Positions 56,937-64,000 of a stretch of 64,000 bases of DNA are shown piece after piece. Position 1 is the first letter of the stretch; each line of letters begins with the position of its first letter. A program made the position numbers and the translations under genes. The notes below the pieces were generated by a model. That model saw only the letters and a list, made by a program, of their open reading frames with translations. It was not told where the DNA came from and did not search any database. The stretch comes from Patiria miniata (Eukaryota > Echinodermata > Asteroidea > Valvatida > Asterinidae), in NCBI RefSeq assembly GCF_015706575.1, contig NW_024037063.1:21018927-21082926 (forward strand), read 5' to 3'.

Positions 56937-59792
56937 TTTTCCTATGGTTCAGCTAGGTGCCCAGTGATCTAGTGCAGTCACGATCAGGTCACGTATGTAC
57001 TGTGAGCAGGGTTCATGGTCTATTTCTTTTGTATCACAACTTTATTTCATTGTGCGTGCACATCCCAGTGGCTGCACACAGTGCACGTTTGAACACGTTT
57101 GTGTTCCTTCCTCAATATGCTTAGTTCACGGATCCTACACACAAGGATAAACGACTGTTCTGAGCTCTAGTACAAAATGCACTGAGCGGACTTGCCTTAA
57201 TTGGTTAGACGCGTGATGACGGGCATTAATACCCGTTGGCTTTTTTCAACCGCGAATTTTCCAGGTGTGCCGTTGTGTCGGTTTTTGCATGACTTCTTAA
57301 ACGGAAATATTTATAAAACTGTATGCAAAACTACTCCTTATGTAGGACATAATTCTTCCTAAATTGTTAAAAATTAAATACTTCTGGATATAACATATGG
57401 TGTTATGTAGTTTTTGTCATCATAGATGATGTATTTACCCGGAGGCTATGACTTGTCATAGGTCATGATAAATTACCCAGAATGCCACCCCCACTTCCTT
57501 CACAAGATTCTGTGAAGCTCATCAGCCCTTCCCAGCTTCCTGTTTGCAGGGCGGGTGTACGAGCGAAGGGTGAGGGACACCCATAGAGCTATATTAAATT
57601 ACTCATATGGGGGCGCTGTTCAACCCCGACCATCAAGGGTACTTAGGTATTCAGGTATTCAGGGAGGGGGGTATAGTTCATTGTCGACAAAAGTCGCCCA
57701 TAGTAAGGAAGAGTTAATAGATGCACGAATGGGAAAGTCAATCTCAATGATTTTTTTATTCTAGGAAAAACAAGCCTGGAAATTATGTGACAATGGGTTG
57801 AAAATTTTCATAAATGAAAACGTAAGCAATAAGTATAGGTAAACTAAATATATTTCTGATCAATTCGAAGTGGCTTGTCCATTTTGTACTGATGTGCAAA
57901 ATATTCAGCGGTTCCGTAGCCACTGTGCTGACATCATACATAAAATAGCCGTCGATCGTCAAAGTCATTCTGATAACGTTGCATGGTGGCTCTCCATGGC
58001 AATGACACAATAAAATCGTACATGTATAAATTATACGAATTGCATATAAATGACAACTGTCTCTCCATTGGGCTGCTGGTCTGTCCACACGCGGTGTTTA
58101 ACGAGTCGAGCATTTTACGGCTACGACTTGGGGTCCACTTGAATGTCACAGTACAATCGTACACAGGTCCTTTCTCAATCTGGCTCTTGCTACTCCCTAA
58201 TTAAGTCATTTGATCTATCTACTTTGGAATATCACTATGATCTGCCTCTGTTGTGATGCATAGGTTCCAATGCTACGTCCAAACGAACGGAAGCTTGTAA
58301 TTTACATATCGCAACCATGCCTAGCTAGGCGTCTGGATTAAAGCTATATCCTTTCTAAAATAAGCTCTGGCATGATCTTCTACATGTCACTTGGTGGTCG
58401 ATCTATCGGTCGGTGGGTCGGTCGGTCTGTTTGTCCCCGAAATAGACCAAAAAATAGTTGACCGAAAATTCAGCAAAATTGCCATGCCCTCGTCAGTAAA
58501 TGCACTCTTCACAAAAGAGAACGCCGAATCCGTGAGACGCCCGGCCATGTGGGTATCTGCCATTTTGCTTTGGGAGCGCTGTTCAAAGCGGACGACAAAA
58601 GTCGCCCATGGTAAAGGAGTTTTTTGGAGTTTTAATTAATACAAATATGGCATGTCCTTTTCAATTATTTTTATTCTAGGAATAACAATCCTGGAAATTA
58701 TGATAATGGTTGAACATGTTTCTGAATAAACATGAAATAAGCCGAATATAAGTACATGAAGGCCTATGTAAACACGTACCGTGAAAATGTGTCAATTTTA
58801 ATTCAGATCAACTGGCTTCTTCAGTTTATAATTATCTCAAGGTGTTTTATATGCAACATAACAATTAAAACAAAATCTTATTAAAGTAAAAATGCACTGT
58901 CATACACCACTACAACAGCATTCGAAACTAGCACAGCTTTTGTTATCTATAAGAGCCAATAAGGCTAGTTGCGTAATTGGCGACCAAATTGTAAGGTGGC
59001 CAGGTTTTGGCTCTTTGTATGCCAGCGCATTTTCATGAGCCGTCTACCATGTTATGATATCATTCCTGTATAATTTATGTAGTCTTATGTGCAACATATT
59101 TCGCGGTTCCGTACTCACTTGTGCATACACAAAATAGCCATCACAACATCTTTATTTGAATCGAAACGTTGCGCAGTGGCGCCACATTCGCAGCGGCGCA
59201 ACAGATTTGTTGTATACATTCTACGAATGGCGTATAAAATAATGACAACTGTCTCGCGATTCGACTGCTGGTCTGTTTACACGTGGTGTTTAACTAATCG
59301 AGTATTTTAGGGCTACGTCTTGGGGTCCAATCTCACAGTACAATGTACATAGGGCCTTCGATCTTGTCATTTCCTTAACTGATGTGATCTACAGCTCTAC
59401 TTTGGAATATCGAATAACGATTTGCCTCTGTTGTGATGCATAGGTTTCACTTAAATCCAAACGAACGGACAGAAGCTTGTACTTAAATTGGTTTAAACTA
59501 TGCCTAGGCGTCTTAATTTAAGCGGTGTCCTTTCTAACAGGTACTTTTTTAACAGTTGGCGTACATTTTTCTTTCTGCTTCAACGACTAAAAAAAGACAA
59601 GTAAAACAAATGTTTGCTGTGTAATTGCGGTTGACGATTTGAATGATACCTCATGTTAAGCAATCACTCTTGATGCGTAATGAGCTCGTTTAACCTAAAG
59701 TTAAAAGTGATCTAAAAATTGTCATTGTGGAACAACCTGCTAGGCTGTGACTTAAAGTTTCATGTTCCAAGTTTCGTTCGACAAACTGTGCT
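56937..59792. other. Spacer between gene 6 and gene 7, two tandem blocks
   Basis: Closest to the gene 4/5 spacer (for example GTTTGTCCCCGAAA near 58,430). Two blocks at about 57,680-58,360 and 58,590-59,560 with the GGTCGG patch between. No coding exon. Confidence 0.65.
57049..57090 (-). promoter_or_regulatory. Conserved upstream block, gene 6 (shortened)
   Basis: GTGCGTGCACATCCCAGTGG and CACAGTGCACGTTTG, 113 bp from the start codon; the ATCTGATTAGCA half present in genes 2 and 4 is lost. Confidence 0.35.
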
Positions 59793-63870
<4,078 letters not shown>

Positions 63871-64000
63871 CTACCCAAAAAAAATGATAGAAATAGTGAT
63901 AGAAATCTATCCAAAACTGAAATAGGATATTGTGGTCACGTGATTGCAAGTTTCAGCAAACGGTATTCTTCTGTCATGCTTCTAATTATCTTGCATATGA
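63871..64000. other. Start of gene 7 intron 1
   Basis: Collinear with intron 1 of genes 4 and 6 (GGTCACGTGAT, GTTTCAGCAAACGGTATTC). The window ends before exon 1. Confidence 0.8.

Overview
The window is animal nuclear DNA: intron-rich genes with GT/AG splice sites, secreted proteins, and many small DNA transposons and SINE-like repeats. A marine invertebrate, perhaps a deuterostome such as an echinoderm, hemichordate or amphioxus, is the best guess, but nothing here fixes the species.

The whole window is one tandem array of carboxylesterase/cholinesterase-family (alpha/beta-hydrolase, type-B esterase) genes, all on the minus strand. There are six genes with all eight coding exons (called gene 1 to gene 6 here), a seventh whose first exon lies beyond the right edge, and a two-exon relic between genes 2 and 3. 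All share the same eight-exon structure and splice phases. Exons were joined by hand; in every gene but gene 6 the lengths keep the frame (gene 1 600 aa, gene 2 596, gene 3 599, gene 4 597, gene 5 600). The products have a signal peptide, the Ser-Glu-His triad (S218/E347/H464 in gene 1) and the three cholinesterase disulfides, but no residue matching the choline-binding Trp84 of Torpedo acetylcholinesterase. They are best read as secreted, broad or digestive esterases, not true acetylcholinesterases.

Layout: 281-1928 tandem satellite; gene 1 (2441-7139); spacer with a foldback element and a Harbinger-like MITE; gene 2 (10803-17709), whose first intron holds a 1-kb TIR element and a large foldback; an element-rich stretch with the gene relic (17710-23467); gene 3 (23468-29656); gene 4 (32477-37893); gene 5 (40764-49469); gene 6 (52285-56936, with a frameshift in exon 6); gene 7 (59793-63870, partial). 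Spacers between genes 3 and 7 are about 2.8 kb each and carry two diverged tandem copies of one block.

Genes 3-4 and 5-6 are successive copies of a two-gene unit of about 17.3 kb. The gene 3 part (about 23,020-31,500) is nearly identical to the gene 5 part (about 40,316-51,310), except that gene 5 carries a 2,508-bp Helitron-like insertion in intron 1 with exact empty-site evidence. The proteins share a nearly constant scaffold, while differences cluster at positions that line the active-site gorge in cholinesterases. This suggests gene conversion of the frame with diversification of substrate choice.
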